Assembly: GCA_023386235.1 (NCBI GenBank)
Contig: JAEWKC010000040.1
Span: 1-64,000 of the forward strand
DNA: 64,000 nucleotides
Reading direction: 5' to 3'
Source: Bacteroidota bacterium
Lineage (GTDB): Bacteria; Bacteroidota; Bacteroidia; Chitinophagales; Chitinophagaceae
In this document: positions 26,111 to 34,258 of the stretch, piece after piece
How positions within the stretch are numbered: the first letter of the stretch is position 1
How the letters are laid out: every line of letters starts with the position of its first letter
Program-made: the position numbers and the translations under genes
Notes under the pieces: model-generated
The model's input: the letters and a program-made list of their open reading frames with translations, nothing else
Databases searched by the model: none
Told to the model about the DNA's origin: nothing

Positions 26111-26998
26111 ATGGAACAAAATACTTCTTTACAACAGCAGTTGCTTGATGCAGGGGTACATTTCGGTCATCTGAAAAAGAAATGGAATCCTAAGATGCTG
26201 CCTTATATTTTTGCAGAGAAAAAAGGTATCCACATTATAGACCTTAATAAAACCGTAGAATACTTACAGGAATCTGCCGCAGCTATGAAACAAATAGCTA
26301 AAAGTGGCAAAAAAATCATGTTTGTAGCTACAAAAAAACAGGCGAAAGAAATAGTAGCCGAATGCGCCAAGAAAGTAAACATGCCTTTCGCCACAGAAAG
26401 ATGGCTGGGCGGTATGCTTACCAACTTCAACACGGTGCGCAAAAGCGTTAAAAAAATGCAGAGCATCGAAAAATTGTTGAACGACAGCAATGCCGAAAGC
26501 CTTACTAAAAAAGAACGTTTAACGCTTAGCCGCGACAGAGAAAAAATGGATAAAGTATTGGGCGGTATTGCTCAGCTAAGCCGCTTGCCTGCAGCACTAT
26601 TCATCGTAGACATTGGCGAAGAGCACATTGCCCTTGCAGAAGCAAAGCGCTTAGGCATTACTACTTTTGGTATGGTAGATACTAACTCTGACCCCAACAA
26701 GGTAGACTATGCTATACCAGCCAACGATGACGCTACTAAATCAATAGCTATTATCACTAACTACATCACCGCTGCCATTGCAGAAGGTTTGGCAGAACGC
26801 CAGGCTTCTAAAGATGAAGACGCAGAAGTGGAAACAAATGAAAATGAAGCAAAAGCCGCAAGACTGCAGGCAGAAGCGGAAGCCGAAAGTGGAAACAGAG
26901 GCAGAAGGAGAACCGGCACCGAAGAGAAAAGAGAAACAGGCGCTCCAAGACGCAGAATACAGGCAGGCGGACAACGCAGACCCGGTGGCGCAAAATAA
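26111..26998 (+). CDS. rpsB: 30S ribosomal protein S2
   Basis: The core (about 1-230) is standard S2: LLDAGVHFGHLKKKWNPKM, FVATKKQAKEIV, ERWLGGMLTNFNTVRKSV, LFIVDIGEEHIALAEAKRL, AIPANDDATKSI. It continues with a charged, low-complexity C-terminal tail rich in Glu, Ala and Arg (about 235-295, ending GGQRRPGGAK). This is common in Bacteroidota S2. S2 binds late in small-subunit assembly and helps recruit S1. The tsf gene follows after a hairpin, the classical rpsB-tsf pair. Confidence 0.98.
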   Translation: MEQNTSLQQQLLDAGVHFGHLKKKWNPKMLPYIFAEKKGIHIIDLNKTVEYLQESAAAMKQIAKSGKKIMFVATKKQAKEIVAECAKKVNMPFATERWLGGMLTNFNTVRKSVKKMQSIEKLLNDSNAESLTKKERLTLSRDREKMDKVLGGIAQLSRLPAALFIVDIGEEHIALAEAKRLGITTFGMVDTNSDPNKVDYAIPANDDATKSIAIITNYITAAIAEGLAERQASKDEDAEVETNENEAKAARLQAEAEAESGNRGRRRTGTEEKRETGAPRRRIQAGGQRRPGGAK

Positions 26999-27033
26999 TT
27001 TTTCGTAAAAGAATATTTTCTATAGAAAAATAC

Positions 27034-27063
27034 AATGCCTGTAAACAATTTTTTGCAGGCATT
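27034..27063 (+). terminator. Hairpin between rpsB and tsf (attenuator or terminator)
   Basis: AATGCCTG (27034-27041) pairs with CAGGCATT (27056-27063), with three further A-T pairs inside, followed by TTACC. It lies in the 97-base gap between rpsB and tsf, where partial termination would lower tsf expression relative to rpsB. The T-run after the stem is short. Confidence 0.5.
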
Positions 27064-27095
27064 TTACCTTATAATAATTAAAAAAAGATAATATT

Positions 27096-27926
27096 ATGGC
27101 TAACATTACAGCTCAGGACATTAACAAATTACGTCAGGCTACCGGCGCAGGTATGATGGACTGCCGCAAAGCTTTGACAGAAACAAACGGTGATTTTGAA
27201 GCAGCTATAGACTGGTTAAGAAAACAAGGTCAAAAAGTAGCCGCTAAAAGAGGCGACCGCGAAGCGAAAGAAGGTGTGGTAATTGCTCAAACAAACAGCG
27301 ATCATACTAAAGGCTATATCGTAACCGTAAGCTGCGAAACTGACTTCGTTTCTAAAAACGCTGACTTCGTTGCTTTTGTACAAAAAATTGCTGATGCCGC
27401 AGTGAATGCTGATGCTAACACAATCGAAGAATTAAAAGCTGTTGCAGTAGAAGGTTCTACTGTTGCTGATTTGGTAAATGATAAACTTGCATCTATCGGT
27501 GAAAAAATAGATGTAGTTACTTACGAAAAAGTAGAAGCTCCTTACGTGGCTTCTTACATTCACGGTGCATACAGAATTGGCGTACTGGTAGGTCTTGATA
27601 AAGAAGCTGCTGAAGCAGGTAAAGATGTGGCTATGCAAATTGCTGCTCTTAGCCCATTAGCTGTTGATGCAAACTCTGTTTCTGCTGATGTAGTTGAAAG
27701 AGAGAAAAACGTAATCATTGAAACAATGAAAGCCGATCCTAAAATGGCAGGCAAACCTGATGAAATGATCAGCAAAATCGCTGAAGGTAAATTAGGTGCG
27801 TTCTTTAAAGAAAACACATTATTGGCTCAGCAATTTGTAAAAGACGGAAGCTTAACCGTTGAGAATTATCTTAAAAATGCAGGAGATGTAAAAGTTACCG
27901 CATTTAAACGCGTAGCTTTAGGATAA
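27096..27926 (+). CDS. tsf: Translation elongation factor Ts
   Basis: The 276-residue length is normal. It begins with the UBA-like domain (ITAQDINKLRQATGAGMMDC, RKALTETNGDFEAAIDWLRK). The TDFVSKN motif, which contacts EF-Tu at the nucleotide site, follows, and then the coiled-coil/dimerisation core (MQIAALSPLAV, VEREKNVIIE). EF-Ts exchanges GDP for GTP on EF-Tu. It is the last gene of the cluster and is followed by a strong terminator. Confidence 0.98.
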   Translation: MANITAQDINKLRQATGAGMMDCRKALTETNGDFEAAIDWLRKQGQKVAAKRGDREAKEGVVIAQTNSDHTKGYIVTVSCETDFVSKNADFVAFVQKIADAAVNADANTIEELKAVAVEGSTVADLVNDKLASIGEKIDVVTYEKVEAPYVASYIHGAYRIGVLVGLDKEAAEAGKDVAMQIAALSPLAVDANSVSADVVEREKNVIIETMKADPKMAGKPDEMISKIAEGKLGAFFKENTLLAQQFVKDGSLTVENYLKNAGDVKVTAFKRVALG

Positions 27927-27946
27927 TCCTGAATGATATATCTTTA

Positions 27947-27985
27947 AAAATCCCTCTGTAAGAAATTAACAGAGGGATTTTTTTA
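27947..27985 (+). terminator. Rho-independent terminator after tsf
   Basis: AAAATCCCTCTGT (27947-27959) pairs with ACAGAGGGATTTT (27969-27981) around a 9-base loop and is followed by TTTATTT. It is a strong stem with a T-run on the plus strand. Confidence 0.85.
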
Positions 27986-28065
27986 TTTGAAAGATTTTGT
28001 ATGTGATTAATTTAGAAGAGAAAGGAATTATTGTTTTAAATGGACGGAAAGCAACTTCATTAGAA

Positions 28066-28112
28066 ATACAGATTGCTTCGCTTCTCTCCGTTTCGCTCGC
28101 AAAGACGATTTA
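28066..28112. repeat. Dispersed intergenic repeat fragment
   Basis: The minus strand reads CGTCTTTGCGAGCGAAACGG, then AGAGAAGCGAAGCAATC. This is the kind of element scattered between genes in many Bacteroidota genomes. Only one clear copy is in this window, so the call relies on general familiarity with the pattern. Confidence 0.4.
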
Positions 28113-28146
28113 GAATGTGTAGCATTCTTAATTCTACAGAGTAAAA

Positions 28147-28440
28147 CTATTTCTTTATTACCTTAGGAACAAGAAAATAAGTACCATCAGTTTTAGGGGC
28201 ATTTTTTAGAGCTTCCTGCTGCGTACAGCTTCCCTGTACTTCATCGTCTCGCAGTACGTTTACATTATTAGTTATGTGCAGCAATGGTGCAATCCCTTCC
28301 GTATCTACCTCATTTAATTTTTCTACAAATGCTACCATGCTGGTAAAGTCTTTTTTATAAGCCGCTATTTCTGCTTCTTCAATATGCAGGCGCGACAGGT
28401 GTGCCAGTTGTTTTATTAGTTCATCAGTAATTTCTACCAT
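28147..28440 (-). CDS. gatC: Asp-tRNA(Asn)/Glu-tRNA(Gln) amidotransferase subunit C
   Basis: The 97-residue protein matches GatC: ITDELIKQLAHLSRLHIEE, MVAFVEKLNEVDTEGIAPL, then LRDDEV and the C-terminal YFLVPKVIKK. It stabilises the GatAB complex that amidates misacylated Asp-tRNA(Asn) or Glu-tRNA(Gln). gatA and gatB are not in the window. A TACTTTTG -7 box on the minus strand (28452-28445) ends 4 bases before the ATG, suggesting a leaderless or nearly leaderless mRNA. Confidence 0.95.
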   Translation of the reverse strand: MVEITDELIKQLAHLSRLHIEEAEIAAYKKDFTSMVAFVEKLNEVDTEGIAPLLHITNNVNVLRDDEVQGSCTQQEALKNAPKTDGTYFLVPKVIKK

Positions 28441-28444
28441 AAAG

Positions 28445-28452
28445 CAAAAGTA
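28445..28452 (-). promoter_or_regulatory. -7 box for gatC, next to the start codon
   Basis: TACTTTTG on the minus strand matches TAnnTTTG. Only CTTT separates it from the gatC ATG, so transcription would start at or near the A of the start codon. Confidence 0.45.
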
Positions 28453-28478
28453 GTATTTTTACCAGCGAAAATAATAGT

Positions 28479-29195
28479 ATGGGAAATAGTTTTTTTCATT
28501 TTAAAAAATTTAGCATCCAACAGCAGAGATCTGCTATGAAAGTATGTACAGACTCTTGTTTATTCGGCAGTTTATTGCCCTCTGGCAAACATATACATAC
28601 CGCTTTGGATATTGGCGCAGGCACCGGACTTCTTTCTTTAATGTATGCTCAGAAAAATGAGACCGCATGCATAGACGCCGTAGAAATCAATGCCGACGCG
28701 GCTTTGGAAGCAGGAGATAATTTCTCAGAAAGTATTTATAAAGATCGGCTACAAATAATTTGTACAAACATCACAGATTTTGCAAAGAAAAAAAGTACAG
28801 CTTACGATCTGATATTTTCTAATCCTCCCTTTTATAAAAAGGACCTAAAAACCGGCAACGAATCCAAAGATATTGCACACCACGGCAATATGCTTACTTT
28901 GCAGGAGCTTGCGCAGGCCATAAATCTGCTGCTTGCCAAAGACGGAATTGCCTGCCTGCTGCTTCCTTATCACAGAAAAACAGAAAGTAAAACTCTTTTT
29001 TTAAATTATCAGCTGCATTGCTACAAAGAAATACACGTAAAACAAACACCTCGTCATCAGCCGTTTCGGGTGATCCAGTTTTTCTCAGGAAAAATAAGGA
29101 CGACGATTACACAAGAAATCATTATTAAAAACACGGACGACAGCTACACAGATGATTTTACCGGGCTGTTGAAAGATTATTATCTTTACCTGTAA
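28479..29195 (+). CDS. trmN6: tRNA1(Val) A37 N6-methyltransferase-like protein
   Basis: The 238-residue protein has a Rossmann-type methyltransferase fold: SAM motif I in ALDIGAGTGLLSLMYAQ, an acidic residue in DAVEINADAALEAGDNF, and the N6-adenine catalytic motif NPPFY. The N-terminus with FKKFSIQQQRSAMKVCTDSC and GSLL is typical of YfiC/TrmN6, which methylates A37 of tRNA-Val. It is divergent from gatC and lies just before a tRNA-Leu gene. Confidence is high for the family and good for the tRNA substrate. Confidence 0.9.
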   Translation: MGNSFFHFKKFSIQQQRSAMKVCTDSCLFGSLLPSGKHIHTALDIGAGTGLLSLMYAQKNETACIDAVEINADAALEAGDNFSESIYKDRLQIICTNITDFAKKKSTAYDLIFSNPPFYKKDLKTGNESKDIAHHGNMLTLQELAQAINLLLAKDGIACLLLPYHRKTESKTLFLNYQLHCYKEIHVKQTPRHQPFRVIQFFSGKIRTTITQEIIIKNTDDSYTDDFTGLLKDYYLYL

Positions 29196-29210
29196 TAAAT
29201 CACAAAAAAC

Positions 29211-29243
29211 TTGTGGCGATTTGAAAATATAATTCTATTTTTG
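29211..29243 (+). promoter_or_regulatory. Promoter of the tRNA-Leu gene
   Basis: TTG at 29211-29213 and TATTTTTG at 29236-29243 are 22 bases apart, and the box ends 19 bases before the tRNA. It fits the Bacteroidota -33/-7 pattern. Confidence 0.5.
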
Positions 29244-29262
29244 CAATCCCAATCATCCAATT

Positions 29263-29346
29263 GCCCAGATGGCGGAATTGGTAGACGCGCTAGACTCAAA
29301 ATCTGGTTTCCGCAAGGGAGTGCAGGTTCGATTCCTGTTCTGGGCA
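29263..29346 (+). tRNA. tRNA-Leu (anticodon CAA)
   Basis: An 84-base class II tRNA folds fully. The acceptor stem GCCCAGA pairs with TCTGGGC. The D-arm contains GGCGGAATTGGTAGACG. The anticodon stem CTAGA/TCTGG has loop CTCAAAA (anticodon CAA, reading UUG), followed by a long variable arm and a T-arm with GGTTCGATTCC. CCA is not fully encoded. A promoter lies upstream and a terminator downstream. Confidence 0.96.
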
Positions 29347-29362
29347 CAGCTTTAAAAATTAG

Positions 29363-29397
29363 CCTCTTTATAATCAATGATTTAAAGAGGTTTTTTT
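29363..29397 (+). terminator. Rho-independent terminator after tRNA-Leu
   Basis: CCTCTTTA (29363-29370) pairs with TAAAGAGG (29383-29390), followed by seven T. It ends the tRNA transcript. Confidence 0.8.
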
Positions 29398-29434
29398 AGG
29401 AAATAGATACAATTAAAGATGCCCCGAAAATGTA

Positions 29435-30568
29435 TTATTGCGCATCAATATTCGAAATGATTTGATAAAAAATTTGGGCGCCGGTTTCTATAAGCTCATC
29501 AGGAAAATCATAGTCAGGATTATGCAAAGCCGGCGTGTTTTCACCACTGCCCAATCCGAACATAGCGCCATCGAAGTGTTCTGTAAATACCCCAAAATCT
29601 TCTCCCCACTGTAATGGAGATTGCTTTTCGGTAAGACTGAGCTGTAGTTGTTCAGCCGATCTACGCACAATATCCACTTCCTGCGGATTGTTTTCATTGG
29701 CAGAGAATCTTTGTGTCCAGCTGATTTTCGGTTCCAGATTGTATTTTTTGGCAGTTGACTGCGCTATATCCTGCAGCTCTTTTTCCAACTCTTTCATTTC
29801 ATTATTGGCTGCTCTGCGAAAAGTATAATGTACTTCGCCATACCCGGCAGATATGCCATAATCTTTTGACCCCATATGAATGTAAACGGGCGTGAGAATA
29901 GTGTATTTTTCTTTGTTGGGATCGGGCTGCATCAATTGATTGAACTGCCCGATAACAGAAGCTATGCACAGCGCAGGATTATCGCCTTTTTCCGGTTCGC
30001 CGGCATGGGAAGTTTTGCCAAATAATTGAATGATAATACTGTTGACAGCACATGTAAAAGTATGGTCTTTAACTACTATTTCATGCATAGGGAATTCCGG
30101 GAGATTATGCAGGGCAAAAACTTTATCTATTTGCAAACTTTTAAATCTTTCATCGTTGTAAACAGCGATCGCGCCTTCCCCGTTTTCCTCTGCTGGCTGA
30201 AATAATAAAACCACCTTGGTGTTTATCGCTTTCTTTTCATAAATTTTCTTTGCTAGTTCACACATAATGGCCATGTGCCCATCGTGCCCGCATTTGTGAG
30301 ATATATTTATCGTATTGGATCTATGCTCAAAATCATTAATCTCCTGAATAGGCAGCGCGTCCAGTTCACACCTGAATAAAACAGTTTGCTGTACTTCCTG
30401 TTGGGGATGGTATATCGCCAAAATTCCTGTACCGCCAATGTTTGTAAACATTTCATCGGGTGGCACCCGGCTCAGGAAATCCTGAATCCTTTCAGAAGTT
30501 GCATATTCCTTGCCTGAGAGTTCAGGGTTTTGGTGTAACAGTTTTCTTAATGTTTCAGTATCTTTCAT
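29435..30568 (-). CDS. M20-family amidohydrolase (N-acyl-amino-acid or hippurate hydrolase type)
   Basis: The 377-residue protein fits the M20D group. LRKLLHQNPELSGKEYATSE is the conserved N-terminus. HKCGHDGHMAIM supplies the Cys/His metal ligands, FQPAEENGEGA holds the catalytic glutamates, and a lid domain (NSIIIQLFGKTSHAGEPEKG) lies in the middle. The C-terminal WGEDFGVFTEHFDGAMFGLG holds the last ligand region. These enzymes cleave N-acyl or amide bonds of small substrates. There is no signal peptide, so it is cytoplasmic. Substrate unknown. It stands alone between the tRNA and the arsenic cluster. Confidence 0.92.
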   Translation of the reverse strand: MKDTETLRKLLHQNPELSGKEYATSERIQDFLSRVPPDEMFTNIGGTGILAIYHPQQEVQQTVLFRCELDALPIQEINDFEHRSNTINISHKCGHDGHMAIMCELAKKIYEKKAINTKVVLLFQPAEENGEGAIAVYNDERFKSLQIDKVFALHNLPEFPMHEIVVKDHTFTCAVNSIIIQLFGKTSHAGEPEKGDNPALCIASVIGQFNQLMQPDPNKEKYTILTPVYIHMGSKDYGISAGYGEVHYTFRRAANNEMKELEKELQDIAQSTAKKYNLEPKISWTQRFSANENNPQEVDIVRRSAEQLQLSLTEKQSPLQWGEDFGVFTEHFDGAMFGLGSGENTPALHNPDYDFPDELIETGAQIFYQIISNIDAQ

Positions 30569-30711
30569 TCGGATATTTTTAGAGTGGTTTATTGATTCAA
30601 TTGCATAGCAAAAGATAGAGATTTTTTTATAGAAAATGATAAAAAATAGTTATAAATACTCTTATTAGCTCATATTATTATATGATTATTCTGAAACTTA
30701 GTAATCAACAA

Positions 30712-31785
30712 TTAATTCACTTCACTTTTATACCATTTCCTTTTCAGCCAGAACGCTACATTTACCAAAGCAATCAGTGCAGGAACTTCTACCAGAGGCC
30801 CGATGACACCTGCAAAGGCCTGCCCGGAATGAATACCGAAAACCCCGATAGCTACGGCAATGGCCAGTTCGAAGTTGTTTCCCGCAGCAGTGAAAGACAA
30901 GGCTGCATTTTTGGAATAATCAGCACCCAGTTTTTTAGCTAAAAAGAAACTCACCAGAAACATCAGCACGAAATAAATGAGTAAAGGAGCGGCAATTCTT
31001 ACCACATCAAAAGGAATCTGAACAATCACCTCCCCTTTCAAACTGAACATCAGCACAATGGTAAACAGCAATGCAATAAGGGTAATGGGTGAAACTTTCG
31101 GGACAAATACATTGTTATACCAGTCGTCCCCTTTGATTTTACGCAGAAAATATCTTGTGAGAAATCCTGCTATAAAAGGAATTCCCAGATAGATAGCCAC
31201 ACTTTCAGCAATTTGTCCCATCGTGATATACACTTCCGTACTGGTAATTCCGAAAAGCGGCGGCAGCACAGTGATGAAAACATAAGCGTAGATGCTGTAA
31301 AAAATCACCTGAAAGATTGAATTCAAAGCAACGAGACCGGCGGCATATTCACGGTTTCCTTCGGCAAGTTCGTTCCAAACAATTACCATCGCGATACATC
31401 TTGCCATGCCAATCAAAATTAACCCGATCATGTATTCCGGTTTGTCATGCAGAAAAGTAACGGCAAGAATAAACATGAGAATGGGCCCGATTACCCAGTT
31501 CAGAAGCAGCGATACACCCAATATTTTGGTATTCTTAAAGACCTCCGGAAGTTCTTCGTACCGTACTTTGGTAAACGGTGGATACATCATCAGAATCAGT
31601 CCGATGGCAAGAGGAATGTTGGTAGTTCCGTAGGAAAAACTATTGATGAAGGCCGATGAATCCGGGAAAAAATATCCGATGCCGACGCCAAGCGCCATTG
31701 CCAGAAAAATCCAGAGGGTAAGATTTTTATCAAGAAAGGAGAGCTTTTTTCTCTCTTGGACAGGGTTACAGTGGTTTGCAGACAT
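30712..31785 (-). CDS. acr3: Arsenite efflux transporter, ACR3 family
   Basis: The 357-residue protein has about ten membrane helices and the ACR3 signatures: FLDKNLTLWIFLAMALGVGI, IGLILMMYPPFTKVRYEEL, and IGMARCIAMVIVWNELA with the conserved cysteine needed for arsenite transport. It exports arsenite using the proton gradient. It is the last gene of the arsenic cluster and is preceded by an S23-like gene, with 31 bases between them made of TTAATGG-type repeats. Confidence 0.94.
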   Translation of the reverse strand: MSANHCNPVQERKKLSFLDKNLTLWIFLAMALGVGIGYFFPDSSAFINSFSYGTTNIPLAIGLILMMYPPFTKVRYEELPEVFKNTKILGVSLLLNWVIGPILMFILAVTFLHDKPEYMIGLILIGMARCIAMVIVWNELAEGNREYAAGLVALNSIFQVIFYSIYAYVFITVLPPLFGITSTEVYITMGQIAESVAIYLGIPFIAGFLTRYFLRKIKGDDWYNNVFVPKVSPITLIALLFTIVLMFSLKGEVIVQIPFDVVRIAAPLLIYFVLMFLVSFFLAKKLGADYSKNAALSFTAAGNNFELAIAVAIGVFGIHSGQAFAGVIGPLVEVPALIALVNVAFWLKRKWYKSEVN

Positions 31786-31835
31786 CTGGGTAATGATAAT
31801 GGTTAATGGTTAATGGTTAATGATTAATGGTTAAT
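31786..31835. repeat. TTAATGG-type tandem repeat at the end of the S23-like gene
   Basis: About six imperfect copies of (A)TTAATGG or TTAATGA run from about 31794 to 31835. The 21 bases at 31815-31835 recur exactly at 34079-34099 in the same orientation. The repeat overlaps and encodes the last codons (LTINH) of the S23-like gene. Confidence 0.7.
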
Positions 31836-32197
31836 CTCTTAATAGATTTTGTTTTTTTGGTGAGGATGCTTTTGGTGATAATTTTTATGAGCTCTATAGC
31901 TTCGTTGCTTAGGGAATTAAATTGGTCTTCTGTGATATACTTTGTTGTATAAAGCAATTCCAACCAATAGAGCGTTTCATCACATTCCTTTTGTGCAATC
32001 GACAGCTTGTGGATAAAATCTTTTCCACTTTGGGCATGATTAGCTTCTCGTACATTTGCACCAATGGATGTTCCGCTTCTCAGCACTTGTTTTGAAAGCA
32101 CAAATTCCCGCTTACTTTCACACAAAAATTTATACATCTCCACAATTTTTATTGCAAATTCAAAACTCTTTTCTTTAAGAACATTTTTTCTTTCCAT
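31817..32197 (-). CDS. Four-helix-bundle protein (S23 / 23S rRNA intervening-sequence family)
   Basis: The 126-residue protein is of the S23 type: LKEKSFEFAIKIVEMYKFLC, REFVLSKQVLRSGTSIGANV, REANHAQSGKDFIHKLSIAQ, KECDETLYWLELL. The fold is a helical bundle also found in the Avd accessory protein of diversity-generating retroelements. These genes are frequent in Bacteroidota, often as isolated insertions, and their function is unclear. Here it lies inside the arsenic operon between arsC and acr3. The last five codons come from the flanking TTAATGG repeat. No reverse transcriptase or rRNA is nearby. Confidence 0.85.
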   Translation of the reverse strand: MERKNVLKEKSFEFAIKIVEMYKFLCESKREFVLSKQVLRSGTSIGANVREANHAQSGKDFIHKLSIAQKECDETLYWLELLYTTKYITEDQFNSLSNEAIELIKIITKSILTKKTKSIKRLTINH

Positions 32198-32214
32198 AAT
32201 TCAAAAATTAACAA

Positions 32215-32826
32215 TTAACCGTTAATCATTGAAAACACATAATACAGTTCAGAAGCAATTTCAAAGCTTCTGTTGAAGTAGGTTTCGTCCATTTCGGGTG
32301 TTCCGTCGCTGGATTTTGGATCATCAAATCTCACGGCGAATCGTTTTTCGGCACCGGCAATTAACGGACAGCCCTGATCGGCGTTGGAGCAGGTCATAAT
32401 TGCGGCAAAACCCGAAACCGGATTGAATGCATCATCGTATTTTTTGGAAAAACAGATGACCGGGTGGCTGTTTTCGGCATATTTTACGGCATACACCGGA
32501 TTTTCCGTTTCTGAAAGTTTTTCGATTTTAAACCCTTGTTTTACCAATGTTTCCGCGACTTTCGGAAACATTGCGGTAGCTTCCGTTCCGCCCGAATAGC
32601 AGAAAACGTTTTTCACTCCGAAATATTCCGCCATCGTCTGTGCCCAAATCTGTGACAGATGGCTGCGGCGGGAATTGTGCGTGCAGATGAAATTCAGGTT
32701 GATGGTTTCATTCTGATCCAGTTTATTCTGAATGAATTCAGTCAGTGGCTTTAGGACTTCTTTTCTTTCGTCGGAAACTTTGATTTCAGCGATTTGTTTA
32801 ATTGGGTTTTTCAGGTTTGAAAACAT
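32215..32826 (-). CDS. arsC: Arsenate reductase-like low-molecular-weight phosphatase
   Basis: The protein of about 203 residues contains the LMW-PTP P-loop CTHNSRRS (nucleophile Cys48, CX5RS), preceded by LNFI. Further cysteines in MTCSNADQGCPLIAG and the aspartate in RFDDPKSSDGTPE fit arsenate reductases of the LMWP fold. ArsC reduces arsenate to arsenite for export by Acr3. The N-terminal 45 residues are an added helix seen in the Bacteroidota form. I chose ATG 32826, 26 bases after arsM; the earlier start overlaps arsM. Confidence 0.88.
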   Translation of the reverse strand: MFSNLKNPIKQIAEIKVSDERKEVLKPLTEFIQNKLDQNETINLNFICTHNSRRSHLSQIWAQTMAEYFGVKNVFCYSGGTEATAMFPKVAETLVKQGFKIEKLSETENPVYAVKYAENSHPVICFSKKYDDAFNPVSGFAAIMTCSNADQGCPLIAGAEKRFAVRFDDPKSSDGTPEMDETYFNRSFEIASELYYVFSMING

Positions 32827-32852
32827 GATTTGATCTTTAAATAGTTTATAAA

Positions 32853-33692
32853 CTAACAACAGCCTGTGTTCGGATCACAACAAGACTTCCCTTTTTCGCC
32901 ATACACTGTGATGCTGTAAATTCGCGTATCGGAATTTTTATACTGATCAATTTCCTCTTCATTCAGATAGTTCTTCAAAATATCATCGGGAACTATGATT
33001 GGTTTTTCTTTCTGCAACACTATATTTTCAAATCCAGAATCTTTAATGATGTTCAGATAATCATCCTTCTGAATGGCACTTGCCACGCAACCTGCATACA
33101 TTTCGGCGGCAGTTTTTATTTTTTCGGGAAGTTCGCCCACCAGAACGATGTCGGAAATGGAAAAATGACCATCGGGTTTCAAGATTCTGTGCACTTCTGT
33201 AAAAGCTTTCGGTTTGTTCGGAACGAGATTCATCACGCAGTTGCTCACTACCACATCCGCCACATTGCTTGTCATCGGGATTTTCTCAATATCGCCCTGA
33301 CGGAATTCCACATTGTTGAAACCTAATTTTTCGGCATTCTCGCGGGCTTTGTCAATCATCGCTTCCGTAAAATCAATGCCAATGACTTTTCCGGTTTCTC
33401 CCGTCTCGGCACGTGCGACGAAGCAGTCGTTTCCGGCGCCGCTTCCCAAATCGACTACGGTATCTCCTTTTTTAATTTTAGCAAAATTTGTTGGAAGTCC
33501 GCATCCGAGACCTAAATCCGCATCGGGATTGTAGCCATTTAGTTCATCATATTCTTCGCTCATGATATTGTACACTTCGGTACTGCAACCTGCGGCTCCG
33601 CAGCAGGAAGAAGCATTGGTTTCTTTGTCCTGTAAAGCAATTTCAGAATATTTTTGCTTTACCATTTCTTTGATTTGTTCGTTAGTTTGCAT
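32853..33692 (-). CDS. arsM: Arsenite S-adenosylmethionine methyltransferase
   Basis: The protein of about 279 residues matches ArsM: IKEMVKQKYSEIAL, an early cysteine cluster (SSCCGAAGCS), LGLGCGLPTNFAKIKKGDTV, SAM motif VVDLGSGAGNDCF, DVVVSNCVMNLVPNK with a conserved arsenic-binding cysteine, MYAGCVAS with another, and a C-terminal CCDPNTGCC. It methylates arsenite to less retained species. I chose ATG 33692 (MQTNEQ), since the upstream residues overlap the region next to arsR. Two 60-base lines sampled in arsM/arsC have about 52-53% G+C against about 32-42% in flanking genes. Confidence 0.94.
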   Translation of the reverse strand: MQTNEQIKEMVKQKYSEIALQDKETNASSCCGAAGCSTEVYNIMSEEYDELNGYNPDADLGLGCGLPTNFAKIKKGDTVVDLGSGAGNDCFVARAETGETGKVIGIDFTEAMIDKARENAEKLGFNNVEFRQGDIEKIPMTSNVADVVVSNCVMNLVPNKPKAFTEVHRILKPDGHFSISDIVLVGELPEKIKTAAEMYAGCVASAIQKDDYLNIIKDSGFENIVLQKEKPIIVPDDILKNYLNEEEIDQYKNSDTRIYSITVYGEKGKSCCDPNTGCC

Positions 33693-33723
33693 ATAGAATA
33701 GTAATTGATGATTGATGGTTTTT

Positions 33724-34059
33724 CTAGCAGCATTTTGAATTATTCTGCTCATGAATTTTGTAAAAAATCTGATCGATAAATTTTTCCATTTTTTTAAAAC
33801 TTTCTGGATTGATGCAGTAGCAAATCGACTTTCCCTCCACTTCTCCCTGGATGATGCCGGCGTTTTTAAGCTCTTTCAGATGCTGTGAAACGGTGGGCTG
33901 CGCGAGGTTGATTTCCGCCACAATATCGTTGCAGATGCAGGCATCCACGGAAAGCAGGTATTCTATAATTGCAATGCGAGCCGGGTGTGCCAGTGCTTTC
34001 AGCAACGTGGCGATTTCGTTTTGCTCTTCGGTGAAATGTTGTGTTTTGGTTGCGCCCAT
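33724..34059 (-). CDS. arsR: ArsR-family arsenic-responsive repressor
   Basis: The 111-residue protein is a winged helix repressor: LLKALAHPARIAIIEYLLS, then DACICNDIV with the cysteine pair used to sense arsenite in ArsR-type proteins, and the recognition helix QPTVSQHLKELKNAGII. It also ends with a cysteine pair (SKCC). It heads the operon arsR-arsM-arsC-S23-acr3, with 31 bases to arsM. Arsenite binding should release it from its own promoter. Confidence 0.94.
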   Translation of the reverse strand: MGATKTQHFTEEQNEIATLLKALAHPARIAIIEYLLSVDACICNDIVAEINLAQPTVSQHLKELKNAGIIQGEVEGKSICYCINPESFKKMEKFIDQIFYKIHEQNNSKCC

Positions 34060-34072
34060 GATTTTATAAGTG

Positions 34073-34104
34073 ATGAGTGGTTAATGATTAATGGTTAATG
34101 ATTA
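34073..34104. repeat. TTAATGATTAATGG repeat upstream of arsR
   Basis: GTGGTTAATGATTAATGG and its continuation repeat the unit found at the S23-like gene; 34079-34099 is identical to 31815-31835 over 21 bases. It lies directly upstream of the arsR start, so it may also hold promoter or operator sequence. Confidence 0.65.
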
Positions 34105-34246
34105 ATTTATAAACTTCTTTGTTACATTATTTACAAACTATAATATTGCAATATTACGATATTAAAATAAATATCCAAATTAATTTTTTGTAACTTACAA
34201 GATACCTTCCTATCGCTTCCTGTAAATTAACCAGTAAAATAATAAG

Positions 34247-34254
34247 TATCTTTG
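34247..34254 (+). promoter_or_regulatory. -7 box next to the DUF2480 gene start
   Basis: TATCTTTG matches TAnnTTTG and ends 4 bases before ATG 34259, so the transcript would start at or beside the start codon. Confidence 0.45.
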
Positions 34255-34258
34255 CAGT

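Noticed and set aside
31817..32197. Diversity-generating retroelement suggested by the Avd-like four-helix protein
   Set aside because: No reverse transcriptase and no template/variable repeat pair are present nearby.
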